A stretch of DNA of 55,935 nt, taken from positions 1-55,935 of IMG/VR virus record IMGVR_UViG_3300042391_000478; one strand, written 5' to 3'. This DNA comes from a virus. The notes under the pieces are model-generated. The model saw nothing but the letters and a program-made list of their open reading frames with translations, was not told the origin of the DNA and did not search any database. Made by a program: the position numbers and the translations under genes. Shown one piece after another: positions 6,937 through 15,173 of this stretch; the first letter of the stretch is position 1, and every line of letters begins with the position of its first letter.

Positions 6937-7427
6937 ATGTTAAACGTTGTGAAGAAAAAGGCGAAGAACCTAACCCCAACTACTTAGATCTGTTTCAAAA
7001 GATTCTAGAGGATGCTGATAAAAAATGGCAAACTCCCGAATCTATGAAAAACAACATGGAATATGATCTTGTAACTACTGATTGGATCCTAGCAAAGGCT
7101 CGGGCAAGCAAGTCTTACGCACAAAATCTATATGCCGCAATTTGTAATAATGATTTTACCAAAAGAGAAATGTGGCCTATTTTAAAAGAAGAAAAATGGA
7201 GTGCAAGTTGGAGATCAGCCGGGGGTATTGTTGCAGACATGCGGCAAGAAGGCGACTACATTGATTGGTATTGTTCTGGTATCGGAGGTCAAAATGCTGA
7301 ATACAATAGCGAAGAAACTAACGATCAATGGCAAGCTCGTACAGGTTATGTTCCTGAAAGTGTTGTTACACAAGAAATTGAAGACGATTTACACAAATTG
7401 GGGTGGTTAGTTATACGAGGAGAATAA
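6888..7427 (+). CDS. Conserved hypothetical phage protein (179 aa)
   Basis: A soluble, acidic, helix-rich protein with a conserved-looking core (residues about 105-125, around GGIVADMRQEGDYIDWYCSG) of a kind seen in proteins of T4-like phages. No catalytic motif can be assigned. Its first 49 bases are duplicated at 6192-6240, marking it as the right boundary of the duplicated slot. A TAAATA box lies upstream and only a weak ribosome site (TTAAG). Confidence 0.85.
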   Translation: MTASKSPQRHSFQREGYVKRCEEKGEEPNPNYLDLFQKILEDADKKWQTPESMKNNMEYDLVTTDWILAKARASKSYAQNLYAAICNNDFTKREMWPILKEEKWSASWRSAGGIVADMRQEGDYIDWYCSGIGGQNAEYNSEETNDQWQARTGYVPESVVTQEIEDDLHKLGWLVIRGE

Positions 7428-7431
7428 ATAC
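7423..7431 (+). promoter_or_regulatory. T4-late-like box directly before ATG 7435
   Basis: AATAAATAC overlaps the previous stop codon. The last A of TAAATA (7430) lies 5 nt before the ATG, so the predicted +1 falls on the start codon. Confidence 0.5.
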
Positions 7432-7434
7432 TAG

Positions 7435-8178
7435 ATGCGAACTGATATTGAAAACTCAATTGTTGAATCGAACCTAGGCGATACATTTTCTAAAGAGCAA
7501 TTCCTTAGTCAAAGCGAACTGTCTTTTTTTATTAACTACTTTAAACAAGCTAGCGAACGAATTCATAAAACTACCGGCCCGGTTACTAGTCAAGAACTAC
7601 GAGATATTTTTACAACTGTTCCAGAGTTCATTTCGTTATTTGATAGAATTAAATCAATCATAGGCGAGTGCGAGATATACACGGCATTTTATTTTCACGT
7701 CGATACTCCACACGTAATTCACAACGATGACGATAAATCATATCCAGTTGTGTACAAGGCTATAACCATTCCTCTCGAATTAGAGTATGAAGATACAAAT
7801 GAAAACTATCCATACTTGTGTTTCTTTGATCAGTATTATTTAAAAGGTCCTGCTAAGTTTTTCAAAGGTGGCGCAAATATTGCTAGTTATTATAATCAAC
7901 CAGTTTATGACTATGCTGATGTTAAAAATAAGTCATCTACACTTATAGATAAACAAACGTATCAGCAGTATCTTACTCACATTAAAATAAGACATTTAGA
8001 GGAGTTAAGTTTAAAATCTGTTGAACTGTGGAAACCTACAAATGCAATATTTTTTGATTGTGTACGATTACATTGTGCCAGCGATTTTAAAGCAGCAGGT
8101 ATCAAAAAGAAACTAGGATTGAGTATTTTTACAAAACTAAAAATTAGTGCGGATGTTGCAGATGCGCAATTGCCTTAG
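7435..8178 (+). CDS. Putative 2OG/Fe(II) oxygenase-like protein
   Basis: 247 residues. Candidate metal ligands: HVD (88-90) or HND (96-98) and a distal His213 in RLHCASDF, followed by basic residues that could bind 2-oxoglutarate. The double-stranded beta-helix pattern is plausible (strands about 80-130 and 200-235), but identification rests on these motifs alone. It opens the accessory island. The 3' end overlaps the convergent gene by 35 nt. No Shine-Dalgarno sequence is close to ATG 7435. Confidence 0.6.
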   Translation: MRTDIENSIVESNLGDTFSKEQFLSQSELSFFINYFKQASERIHKTTGPVTSQELRDIFTTVPEFISLFDRIKSIIGECEIYTAFYFHVDTPHVIHNDDDKSYPVVYKAITIPLELEYEDTNENYPYLCFFDQYYLKGPAKFFKGGANIASYYNQPVYDYADVKNKSSTLIDKQTYQQYLTHIKIRHLEELSLKSVELWKPTNAIFFDCVRLHCASDFKAAGIKKKLGLSIFTKLKISADVADAQLP

Positions 8179-8854
8179 CAACGGTTGCGGAGTTAAATGG
8201 TATGTTCATAATCAAATGAATACTATCATCGGCCCAGCTAATAGTTCTATGAGTTTTTCTTGTGTTAATGTAGTACACCCTACCCATTTCTATTTGTAAT
8301 TTTCTGTCAGTATCGATCAACCAATCGTATTGCAACGGCGCACAGTTATTTAAAAAAACTGCTAGTCTAAAACTTTCTCTAGGCATAGTAGGATGATCAC
8401 GATGCGGCACAAAGTATCCGCCCACATTAGACTTAACTAGAAATGTTCTTCCAAGTGGCTGGAATTCATCTAATAACCCGTGTAGGCTAGTACATGCGGT
8501 ATAGACATCAGTTTTGTTATTAAAATCGTTTTCGCTTAGTCGATGTCCTGCTTCTAAACTTGCCTGAGGTAGACTAGGATTATCTCGATGAGTCTTTCCC
8601 GGAAGATTACTAATAACTAGTCCCTTCCTGTTATTAGGACGATCAGTCCTTGGAAGATAATCAACCCAATCGTTGTCAAATTGTTTAATCTCTTCCATAA
8701 ACTTGCTGCAATTGATCTTGATATTCAGTGGCTCAAAATCTCCAAGATTTAACAATGCTAGTTCGTTCGCAACTGTTTCTAAGTTAACCAATCTAGAATT
8801 AAACTTTGGAGCTCTTCCACTTACACCCGGTGGAACAATTTGGTTAGTTGTCAT
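8144..8854 (-). CDS. Putative 2OG/Fe(II) oxygenase (aspartyl-hydroxylase-like)
   Basis: 236 residues. HRD (151-153) after GGYFVP gives the first two Fe ligands; His202 in THRTISW is the distal ligand, followed by IHLIMNI. The spacing (about 50 residues) suits the JBP/aspartyl-asparaginyl hydroxylase type of double-stranded beta-helix enzyme. It likely hydroxylates a peptide or small molecule. It is on the minus strand with the nitroreductase and the 10592 gene, converging on the 7435 gene. Confidence 0.72.
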   Translation of the reverse strand: MTTNQIVPPGVSGRAPKFNSRLVNLETVANELALLNLGDFEPLNIKINCSKFMEEIKQFDNDWVDYLPRTDRPNNRKGLVISNLPGKTHRDNPSLPQASLEAGHRLSENDFNNKTDVYTACTSLHGLLDEFQPLGRTFLVKSNVGGYFVPHRDHPTMPRESFRLAVFLNNCAPLQYDWLIDTDRKLQIEMGRVYYINTRKTHRTISWADDSIHLIMNIPFNSATVAKAIAHLQHPH

Positions 8855-8869
8855 ACTAAATCCTTTTAG

Positions 8870-10045
8870 TTAGAGATATTTAACCAATGCGTCCAACGTT
8901 GGCCTCAAACTTCGATTTAATCCGACACGGGTTTTAGGCGTTGTATTGTTGAAGTCATGCCCGATTGGAGAATTAAGGACTCCCCGACCCCCAAGCCCGT
9001 CTAGCATAATAGTAGACAACTCATCAATTTTAGTAAAAGCATTAGGCTCGGCTGATAACGATTGATTAATATATTGAATCGTTGCAGCTTGACTAGAATT
9101 ATAAGGCAAATTTACTAGTATGAAGTTTTTAATAAAACTATGCAAAAAGTGGTATGTAGCAATTTCTACATTGGGATTTCTAAGTTGAATCTTTCCCTGA
9201 TTCCAATAATATGATACAACAGTCCTAGTAGCTTCGTTTGAATTAAATTGTAAATCATGCAAGAATGCGCCCAAAATAATTTCAATATCTCGTTGACACT
9301 TCTTTTGAATTATTTCGTCATACATAAATTTATTAAACGGGGCTTTTCTAGCAACTGTATTTTGTTGTATCCATGACGACAGTTCTTGCATAATAAAGTT
9401 TTTATTATTTAAAATAAGTTCATATGCCTGAGGCATTGCTTTTGCTTGTTCGTTAGGGTGAGGAATTGCAAATAATGAGTTGTCATAAACCTGACGGTGA
9501 ATTCTTGGCTCAGTAAACCCGTATCCTATTCCCATTGCTAAGATAGATACTTCGTCTGCCTCCATTGGCTTTTTACCAGTAACTTTAGATACAAAATCAT
9601 ATGTACTTATACAAGCGCAAAATCCTGTTTGCAGTCCCAATTCTTCAGCAGCACACATGGCAACTGTAGCACTAACAATACAATCATCCCTAACACGTTG
9701 CGTATTACTTTCTGCGGCAGCATTCAAATTAGAGCCTTCGTTATATTTCTTTGCTATCCATACTAGAACTATAGGAGCATTTACTTGACCATTGAATCTC
9801 TTATTTCCAGGCGCATCCGACCCACGGATACCATCTACACAAACAGTGTCTTCCCAAAATAGGTATTTTTTGAGTTCTATACTTTCTTCACTAGTGCCTA
9901 GTACATAAATCTTATGATTAAATTTACCTTGTTTAGAAGGCGCTAGTCGTGCAGTTTCTAATATCTGAGTTAGTTTATCAGACTCAACAGTTCTAGGTAG
10001 CCACCATTTTGTTGTAATTCTTTCTAATAAGTGTTCTTTAAGCAT
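8870..10045 (-). CDS. Nitroreductase-family flavoprotein with C-terminal extension
   Basis: 391 residues. The first ~210 residues look like an FMN-dependent nitroreductase: TTKWWLPRTVES, ILETARLAPSKQGKF (29-42), an Ala/Cys-rich helix around AMCAAEELGLQTGF, and AMGIGYG. Family members are usually about 180-220 aa; here some 180 further helical residues follow (about 210-391), not recognised. It overlaps the 10592 gene by 8 nt. Possible roles: flavin-dependent oxidation or reduction in the tailoring island. Confidence 0.78.
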   Translation of the reverse strand: MLKEHLLERITTKWWLPRTVESDKLTQILETARLAPSKQGKFNHKIYVLGTSEESIELKKYLFWEDTVCVDGIRGSDAPGNKRFNGQVNAPIVLVWIAKKYNEGSNLNAAAESNTQRVRDDCIVSATVAMCAAEELGLQTGFCACISTYDFVSKVTGKKPMEADEVSILAMGIGYGFTEPRIHRQVYDNSLFAIPHPNEQAKAMPQAYELILNNKNFIMQELSSWIQQNTVARKAPFNKFMYDEIIQKKCQRDIEIILGAFLHDLQFNSNEATRTVVSYYWNQGKIQLRNPNVEIATYHFLHSFIKNFILVNLPYNSSQAATIQYINQSLSAEPNAFTKIDELSTIMLDGLGGRGVLNSPIGHDFNNTTPKTRVGLNRSLRPTLDALVKYL

Positions 10046-10592
10046 GTAGGTTCTCGGTTAAGTTTTGTATCTGTGTCCAGTCCATCTCAAATGGAATTTT
10101 TAATATAAACACTAGAGGCATTGTTCCGAAAGCTGGATAGTATGAATAAATTTTTCTACCGTTAATAGCAATTGGATTTTTTACAACTTTTGACGCAAAT
10201 TTAGAATTTTGAATTTCAGCGATTTCCTGTGCTGTCATCGGCGGCCTATCTTTTAAGTACGGAGACAGCATTGTTAATCCGTTTACTACAGGCGCTGGCG
10301 CACTATAAAATTCTACATTTAACTCGCCTGATACTGGAAATACAATTAGTCCGTTATTACCAGGATTAGTGTGAATAGGAACTGCTCGCCGTATTGTTGT
10401 TAACGTACAGTGATGGTTATACAATGGGAAATTAAATTTATCAAATATATTCGATACTGTCTCGAGTACTGTAATATTTGAATCGACAAAGGTAAACGGA
10501 CCTGTCCTAGATATATCCGATGAATTTCGGAACATAGATTCTAGCGCATCCTTATCGTAGTCGAAGTTAATATCAATAAAGTGATCTTTCAT
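10038..10592 (-). CDS. Cupin/2OG-oxygenase-like protein with HxN instead of HxD
   Basis: 184 residues from the ATG at 10592; an upstream start at 10628 would overlap the divergent gene. A beta-rich core carries VPIHTNPGNNG (72-81), where Asn76 stands in the place of the usual Asp of the HxD motif, and no clear distal His is seen. It may be a degenerate, non-catalytic or altered-ligand member. A GATAAATA box on the minus strand ends 5 nt before the ATG. Confidence 0.5.
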   Translation of the reverse strand: MKDHFIDINFDYDKDALESMFRNSSDISRTGPFTFVDSNITVLETVSNIFDKFNFPLYNHHCTLTTIRRAVPIHTNPGNNGLIVFPVSGELNVEFYSAPAPVVNGLTMLSPYLKDRPPMTAQEIAEIQNSKFASKVVKNPIAINGRKIYSYYPAFGTMPLVFILKIPFEMDWTQIQNLTENLHA

Positions 10593-10597
10593 ACTGT

Positions 10598-10605
10598 TAT
10601 TTATC
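10598..10605 (-). promoter_or_regulatory. T4-late-like box, minus strand
   Basis: GATAAATA read on the minus strand. Predicted +1 coincides with ATG 10592. It lies back to back with the plus-strand box at 10609-10617. Confidence 0.5.
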
Positions 10606-10608
10606 GTG

Positions 10609-10617
10609 AATAAATAC
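10609..10617 (+). promoter_or_regulatory. T4-late-like box, plus strand
   Basis: AATAAATAC; the last A of TAAATA is 5 nt before ATG 10621, so the predicted +1 falls on the start codon. Confidence 0.5.
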
Positions 10618-10620
10618 AAT

Positions 10621-11271
10621 ATGAACACTTTACAATTTTTGTTAGAGATACCAGAGTTACAATTTGATAGGGATCAATTATTAGAAATTTTTGAACAGGC
10701 TAAGCCCTATGCTAGACTCAAGGGGTTAGTGTGGAAGGAAAAACCGAAGTGGTTACCGCCATTAGACAAAGCTACATGCCTTGTTATTCAATCCGGCGAG
10801 TATATGATGCTAGATAAAGATAAAGCTAATATGGGCTACAATTTGCTACAGCACGATTATCTTAAAGACATCATGAAACGGTTAAGATTTAGTCATGAAA
10901 TAAAATCTGGAAATATTGATATAATTTGGTACAGACCAGGCTTTCAATTTGAACCACATGTAGATCATTATGCAGCAGCTACAATGATGTGGCCAATATT
11001 TCCCGCTAGCGGCGGCGCACCGATAGATTTTTATTATAATGAAAATGTTAAAATCGAAGCAGGGGTCGCGGCAGGGTTAGAAGGAATCATAACTAAAAAA
11101 GATTTAATTCATACACATTATTATAATACCACCTACCCAACAATCTTTAACAGTCACTGGATACACGGAGTACGCAGGGTTACTGAAGAACGAGCATATC
11201 TAAGATTACGTATTAATGAATCATTTGAATCAATTGTTAACAAATACAATAACAAAGAACTAGTAGAATGA
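10621..11271 (+). CDS. Putative 2OG/Fe(II) oxygenase
   Basis: 216 residues from ATG 10621. HVD (113-115) sits in GFQFEPHVDHY, preceded by IIWYRPG, and a distal His182 lies in SHWIHGVRRV with the 2OG-anchoring basic residue probably in RAYLRLRI (191-198). This is the standard H-x-D...H...R order of the fold. It starts a plus-strand run of coupled genes; its end overlaps the next ATG (ATGA). Confidence 0.75.
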   Translation: MNTLQFLLEIPELQFDRDQLLEIFEQAKPYARLKGLVWKEKPKWLPPLDKATCLVIQSGEYMMLDKDKANMGYNLLQHDYLKDIMKRLRFSHEIKSGNIDIIWYRPGFQFEPHVDHYAAATMMWPIFPASGGAPIDFYYNENVKIEAGVAAGLEGIITKKDLIHTHYYNTTYPTIFNSHWIHGVRRVTEERAYLRLRINESFESIVNKYNNKELVE

Positions 11272-11801
11272 TAGATAACGAATTTATTTATGAGACTAGC
11301 TGTACATTCAATACTATGTATTTGCTTAATCTAGTGAACCAGTCTATAGCACATAAAAGTATAAAGCAACATCAACGACTGGTTAAAGATGATCCGTATT
11401 TAACTTCGATTAGACAGCAGATACCAATGCTAACTCCTATTTGGAACTTTTACAAATTAGAACCGTATGCTATGATTCCAGTTCATGTCGATGCTCAACG
11501 TAATTGCGCATTAAATATTCCACTCCAAGGTACCGACCAATCTAAAACATCATTTTATAATTCAATAGGTCCTGAAAATTTTGTATACGATTCTACAAAG
11601 ATTCTACATTGGGCAAAGCACGACTTAGCAAAAGTATTTGAATTTAATTTAACCCAGCCTACGCTGATAAAAAATAACGTACCACACGGAGTGATCAACG
11701 GCCCTCATCGACGAATAATTTTGAGTTGGAGTATAACCCTCGACTTCACGTTTGAGCAGGCAAAGCTAATTTTAAAAGATCAGTCTATTGACTTTAGTTA
11801 A
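11268..11801 (+). CDS. Putative 2OG/Fe(II) oxygenase-like protein
   Basis: 177 residues, ATG overlapping the previous stop. HVD (73-75) in AMIPVHVDAQRN and His140 in NNVPHGVINGPHRRIILSW give a complete ligand set, with Arg148/149 as candidate 2OG anchor. It looks like a compact cupin-type hydroxylase. Substrate unknown. Confidence 0.68.
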   Translation: MIDNEFIYETSCTFNTMYLLNLVNQSIAHKSIKQHQRLVKDDPYLTSIRQQIPMLTPIWNFYKLEPYAMIPVHVDAQRNCALNIPLQGTDQSKTSFYNSIGPENFVYDSTKILHWAKHDLAKVFEFNLTQPTLIKNNVPHGVINGPHRRIILSWSITLDFTFEQAKLILKDQSIDFS

Positions 11802-11824
11802 CATTCATGCTAAAATATGAATAT

Positions 11825-12526
11825 ATGAATTATGACATTTTTCACATAACATTTAACGAATCTAACCAAGAAGAAAATTGGTTAAGAATATTAGACCTGC
11901 ATCCCAATGCAAAACGCATACACGGAATTGCAGGCATAGATCGTGCCCATATGGCCTGTAACTCGTTAGCTACAACCGATTGGTTCTGGACTATCGACGG
12001 CGACAACTGGCTAACTGAATCATTAATATGGACTGATATAAATCCACGCAAAGATCTAATATGGTTTTATGCGTTAGATCCAGTGACTAACAAGCGCATT
12101 AAAAATGGTGGCGTAAAATTATGGAAACGAAATAGTTTCGTAAATACCGACATGAGTCAAGGCGATTTCTGTGTGGCTGCTGTGCAATCAAAAATTAGTC
12201 CCGATAAAGTATTCTCAATTACCAAGTATAATTCTATTCCATATGACGGGTGGAAAACTGCATTTAGACATTGTGTAAAATTAATGTCTAGAATATTTAG
12301 AGACAGACCGTTAGCGGTTAATATTGAACACTACTTAGGCATATGGCGTTCGTATGAAAATTTAGATGATGGGTCGAATAACGCCCGATGGTGTTACCAG
12401 GGATATCTCGATGCAGCAGAATATACAAAGTTGTGTAATGATGATTTAGAATTACTTTATAAAATAAATGACTATGTATGGTTAAAAAATTACTTTAATA
12501 ACAAACATGAAAACAGAATACATTAA
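11825..12526 (+). CDS. Glycosyltransferase-like protein (GT-A type)
   Basis: 233 residues from ATG 11825; ATG 11807 would add six residues. It opens MNYDIFHITFNES, then PNAKRIHGIAGIDRAH, then TDWFWTIDGDNW, whose DGDN resembles the DxD metal/nucleotide-sugar site of GT-A enzymes. The C-terminal half has aromatic-rich helices (HYLGIWRSYEN). The pattern resembles glycosyltransferase-like proteins of T4-like marine phages. It could add sugar to a virion or envelope component. Confidence 0.6.
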   Translation: MNYDIFHITFNESNQEENWLRILDLHPNAKRIHGIAGIDRAHMACNSLATTDWFWTIDGDNWLTESLIWTDINPRKDLIWFYALDPVTNKRIKNGGVKLWKRNSFVNTDMSQGDFCVAAVQSKISPDKVFSITKYNSIPYDGWKTAFRHCVKLMSRIFRDRPLAVNIEHYLGIWRSYENLDDGSNNARWCYQGYLDAAEYTKLCNDDLELLYKINDYVWLKNYFNNKHENRIH

Positions 12527-13136
12527 AGGTAATGATCTCGATCATAGCAGGATTGCCGCTTACATTCCGGAAGTTATGAATGCGTTATACGATTCGGTAT
12601 CTTTCGAGTCGACTAGCTTGACTGAAATGCGAGACGCATTTCGAATGAAACAAATTCAAGGTAAAACTTGGCTACTTAATAGTGGTCTATTAGACCATTG
12701 TTTGGATAAATCAAAAAGTGTATTAGTAGTCGGCAGTTGGTTTGGGTTTACTAGTTTTTGTTTACATAAATTGGGATTTAGCAACGTAACTGAGGTTGAT
12801 CCCGACAGCAGATTAGAACATTTTGCCAAGCACCTAAATAGATTTAACAAGCAGTATACACACATTACAGCTGACATTAATACAGTTGATATGTCATCTT
12901 ATGATATCGTTGTAAACCCTAGTGGCGAACATATTGTAGATAACACGTGGTTCGACAACATAAAAACTGGCGCAACAGTAATTATTCACAGCACGGATTA
13001 CCCAGCAAGCGACCACGTTAACACATGTCAACAACAGGACGAATTGTTAAGTAGATATAAAATGTTACCTACGTTTTTAGGAACATTAGATTTACAAACG
13101 TACAAACGTTTTATGATTGTAGGAATAAAAACATGA
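12507..13136 (+). CDS. SAM-dependent methyltransferase-like protein
   Basis: 209 residues. The class-I motif is VLVVGSWFGF (72-81), with an acidic residue closing strand 2 (TEVDPD, 95-100). Motif II/III region SYDIVVNPSGEH is present. It overlaps its upstream neighbour by 20 nt and the next gene by 4 nt. Distinct from the three other methyltransferases of the island, which share a GCGxNQxK signature. Confidence 0.72.
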   Translation: MKTEYIKGNDLDHSRIAAYIPEVMNALYDSVSFESTSLTEMRDAFRMKQIQGKTWLLNSGLLDHCLDKSKSVLVVGSWFGFTSFCLHKLGFSNVTEVDPDSRLEHFAKHLNRFNKQYTHITADINTVDMSSYDIVVNPSGEHIVDNTWFDNIKTGATVIIHSTDYPASDHVNTCQQQDELLSRYKMLPTFLGTLDLQTYKRFMIVGIKT

Positions 13137-13645
13137 GCATTGAAAAACCACGATTCTTTAAAATACTAGGCAAAACCGATAGTAAACGTGCAGTAAAACA
13201 ACTATCTTCTATAATCCAACAAATGGAAGAGGAAGATATCGAACAATGGGGTCTTAAGGGTAGACTTGACGGCGACGAAGATATTGACTACGGCGAAGGT
13301 AAAACTAGACCCGGATCTAAACTATCAGATTGGAATCATTGGAGAGATGAAACATACAACTCGGGATGGCTGGCAGAATTAATAGAGATGCTTCAGCCGA
13401 GAGAAATTGGACGAATTCGTATAATGAAGATGAAGCCTAGAAGTTGTTACTCTTGGCACAGAGACTTGTCGCCCCGTGTGCATATTCCGTTAATAACCAA
13501 TTCGGAAAACTTTATGATTATACGTACTGAATCAAGACACTTGTATACCGGAGCAATATGGTGGACTGATACTCGTCAAAATCATAGCGCAATGAATTGT
13601 TCAGATAAAAATAGATATCATTTAATTTTAGAAGTATCGGAATGA
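13133..13645 (+). CDS. Putative 2OG/Fe(II) oxygenase (Asp/Asn or Pro hydroxylase-like)
   Basis: 170 residues. HRD (109-111) in SCYSWHRDLSPRVHIPL is a textbook first motif, and NHSAMNCSDKNRYHLI (150-165) holds the distal His151 and Arg161. Spacing and the R-V-H-I-P-L strand fit aspartyl/asparaginyl beta-hydroxylase-type enzymes. Coupled (ATGA) to both neighbours, next to a sulfotransferase-like gene. Confidence 0.8.
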   Translation: MSIEKPRFFKILGKTDSKRAVKQLSSIIQQMEEEDIEQWGLKGRLDGDEDIDYGEGKTRPGSKLSDWNHWRDETYNSGWLAELIEMLQPREIGRIRIMKMKPRSCYSWHRDLSPRVHIPLITNSENFMIIRTESRHLYTGAIWWTDTRQNHSAMNCSDKNRYHLILEVSE

Positions 13646-14334
13646 GAGATAATATAATTTGGTTTACTGGAGCTCCCGGATCAAAATGGAGCGGTAGTGC
13701 TAATATATTACAAGCTATCCCGCATCTTAATTTTAATATTACTGATAGAAGTTCTGATAGAGAATATACTCATCCTGGTACAACAGAATTATCTAAGGGT
13801 ATTATGCACACTGGGGCATACTTTGGTCCAGGGCACGGTCTCGGAGAGCAATTCCATTTGCTAGATACACTAACAGTTGACGAAGTTGAAAATGAAATTG
13901 TAGATAAGTGGCAAACTGTACAAGGCAAGCTACTAGTAAAAAGCCACTTCTTCTCTAACCAATTAGACTACATTGCCAACACTTGGAAAGATAATGTAAT
14001 TATAATGATACTACGTCCAGATCAAACCTGTATACAAGGTTGGTTTGGCGCTGGCGGTTGGAGTATTGCATACCCTGATTACAGACCGTTTTATAAAAAC
14101 GGTGATAGAATGAAAGAGCTAATAGCAGAACACAACTTTAATATTAAACAGTTTTGCACAAAACACAGTTTACCTTTTAATAAATTAAACGAACAATTTT
14201 TAAAAGATGAATTTGATTGGGATTATAATTCTATTGAAGATGCTACGCAACGAGCATGGGTTGAACGACATCTACGACATACTGAAAGTCAAGACGATGT
14301 CGAAATAGCAATCTTCAATAGACACAAATTATAA
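13642..14334 (+). CDS. Sulfotransferase-like P-loop protein
   Basis: 230 residues. GAPGSKWS (10-17) replaces the PKSGTTW 5'-phosphosulfate loop, KSH (100-102) matches the second conserved element, and ILRPDQTC (123-130) the 3'-phosphate region of PAPS sulfotransferases. Paralogues lie at 18458 and 22880 with the same order and a conserved GAYFGP/GVYFGP segment. A role in sulfation is inferred from these motifs; another P-loop activity is possible. The stop abuts a convergent methyltransferase gene. Confidence 0.6.
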   Translation: MRDNIIWFTGAPGSKWSGSANILQAIPHLNFNITDRSSDREYTHPGTTELSKGIMHTGAYFGPGHGLGEQFHLLDTLTVDEVENEIVDKWQTVQGKLLVKSHFFSNQLDYIANTWKDNVIIMILRPDQTCIQGWFGAGGWSIAYPDYRPFYKNGDRMKELIAEHNFNIKQFCTKHSLPFNKLNEQFLKDEFDWDYNSIEDATQRAWVERHLRHTESQDDVEIAIFNRHKL

Positions 14335-15066
14335 AGTTTTAGAATAGACAAAATACAAACGATCGTTGTTGTCTTTTTTAAATGTTTCTAAGTTTAAATT
14401 AAATTGTTTAGCAAATTCAGTAACTAGTGCAAAGTCCCAGGGAAAAATATCCACGTAAGGTCCGTTGTTCCAAATGTTACCCGGATTAGCTCTAAAGTAT
14501 ATTTTCCCGTCATCTTCTAGTAACTCTACAATCTTAGCCAATCTGATTTCTAAATCAATTTTTTCGTTGAAGTTTAATGACCCTAATACTAGAATATGGT
14601 CGTATGTCTTATCAGGCATGACAAAATCTAGCACGTCAACCATATAGTCAGCACAGTTATTATAAGGGTCGATACCAACTAGATTATTAATCCTTCCTTT
14701 AAACTGATTGTATCCGCATCCCACATCTAGTACAGCTTTTGGGTTGTGCTTGTTAACTTCGTCAACAAGTGCCCAGCCGCTGTAGGTATATACTTCAGTT
14801 GTCGGTTTCCAAATTTCGCCAAAGTATCTAGTAAGATATTTGACATCTAAATTGTCTACTATTTCTTCAATTGTACCGTTCTCTGGAACATCAAATCCAA
14901 GTTCCTTACGAACCCTAGTCTTAAATTTGTCAAATCTAGCAGGAGTCCAAGGCAACGATTCCATAGTTGTCTGTTTTGTTAGATTGCTACGAATTTCTGT
15001 ATACTTTTCTAAATTAAAAGAATTATGCAAATTTTCAATTAATAGCTTAAAAATTCTGGTATTCAT
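14329..15066 (-). CDS. SAM-dependent methyltransferase (island family, copy 1)
   Basis: 245 residues from the minus-strand ATG at 15066, chosen for its AAGAGG ribosome site. Motif I VLDVGCGYNQFKG is followed by INNLVGIDPY, then LVLGSLNF and a FRANPGN segment. The genes at 20110 and 21302 have the same GCGxNxxK-x-xINNLVGID block, so these three form a paralogous set. Substrate unknown. Confidence 0.85.
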   Translation of the reverse strand: MNTRIFKLLIENLHNSFNLEKYTEIRSNLTKQTTMESLPWTPARFDKFKTRVRKELGFDVPENGTIEEIVDNLDVKYLTRYFGEIWKPTTEVYTYSGWALVDEVNKHNPKAVLDVGCGYNQFKGRINNLVGIDPYNNCADYMVDVLDFVMPDKTYDHILVLGSLNFNEKIDLEIRLAKIVELLEDDGKIYFRANPGNIWNNGPYVDIFPWDFALVTEFAKQFNLNLETFKKDNNDRLYFVYSKTL

Positions 15067-15085
15067 TATGTTTTTTCCTCTTTTC

Positions 15086-15094
15086 GATAAATAT
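15086..15094 (+). promoter_or_regulatory. T4-late-like box upstream of Bug-family gene
   Basis: GATAAATAT on the plus strand, about 80 nt before ATG 15174. A minus-strand AATAAATAA box (15131-15139) faces the opposite way for the methyltransferase, making a possible divergent pair. Confidence 0.4.
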
Positions 15095-15173
15095 TCTTGT
15101 AATAAAATAAATTTCATTCATTTTTGTAAATTATTTATTCTACGAGCATATATAGTTATCAAGGAGACAAATA

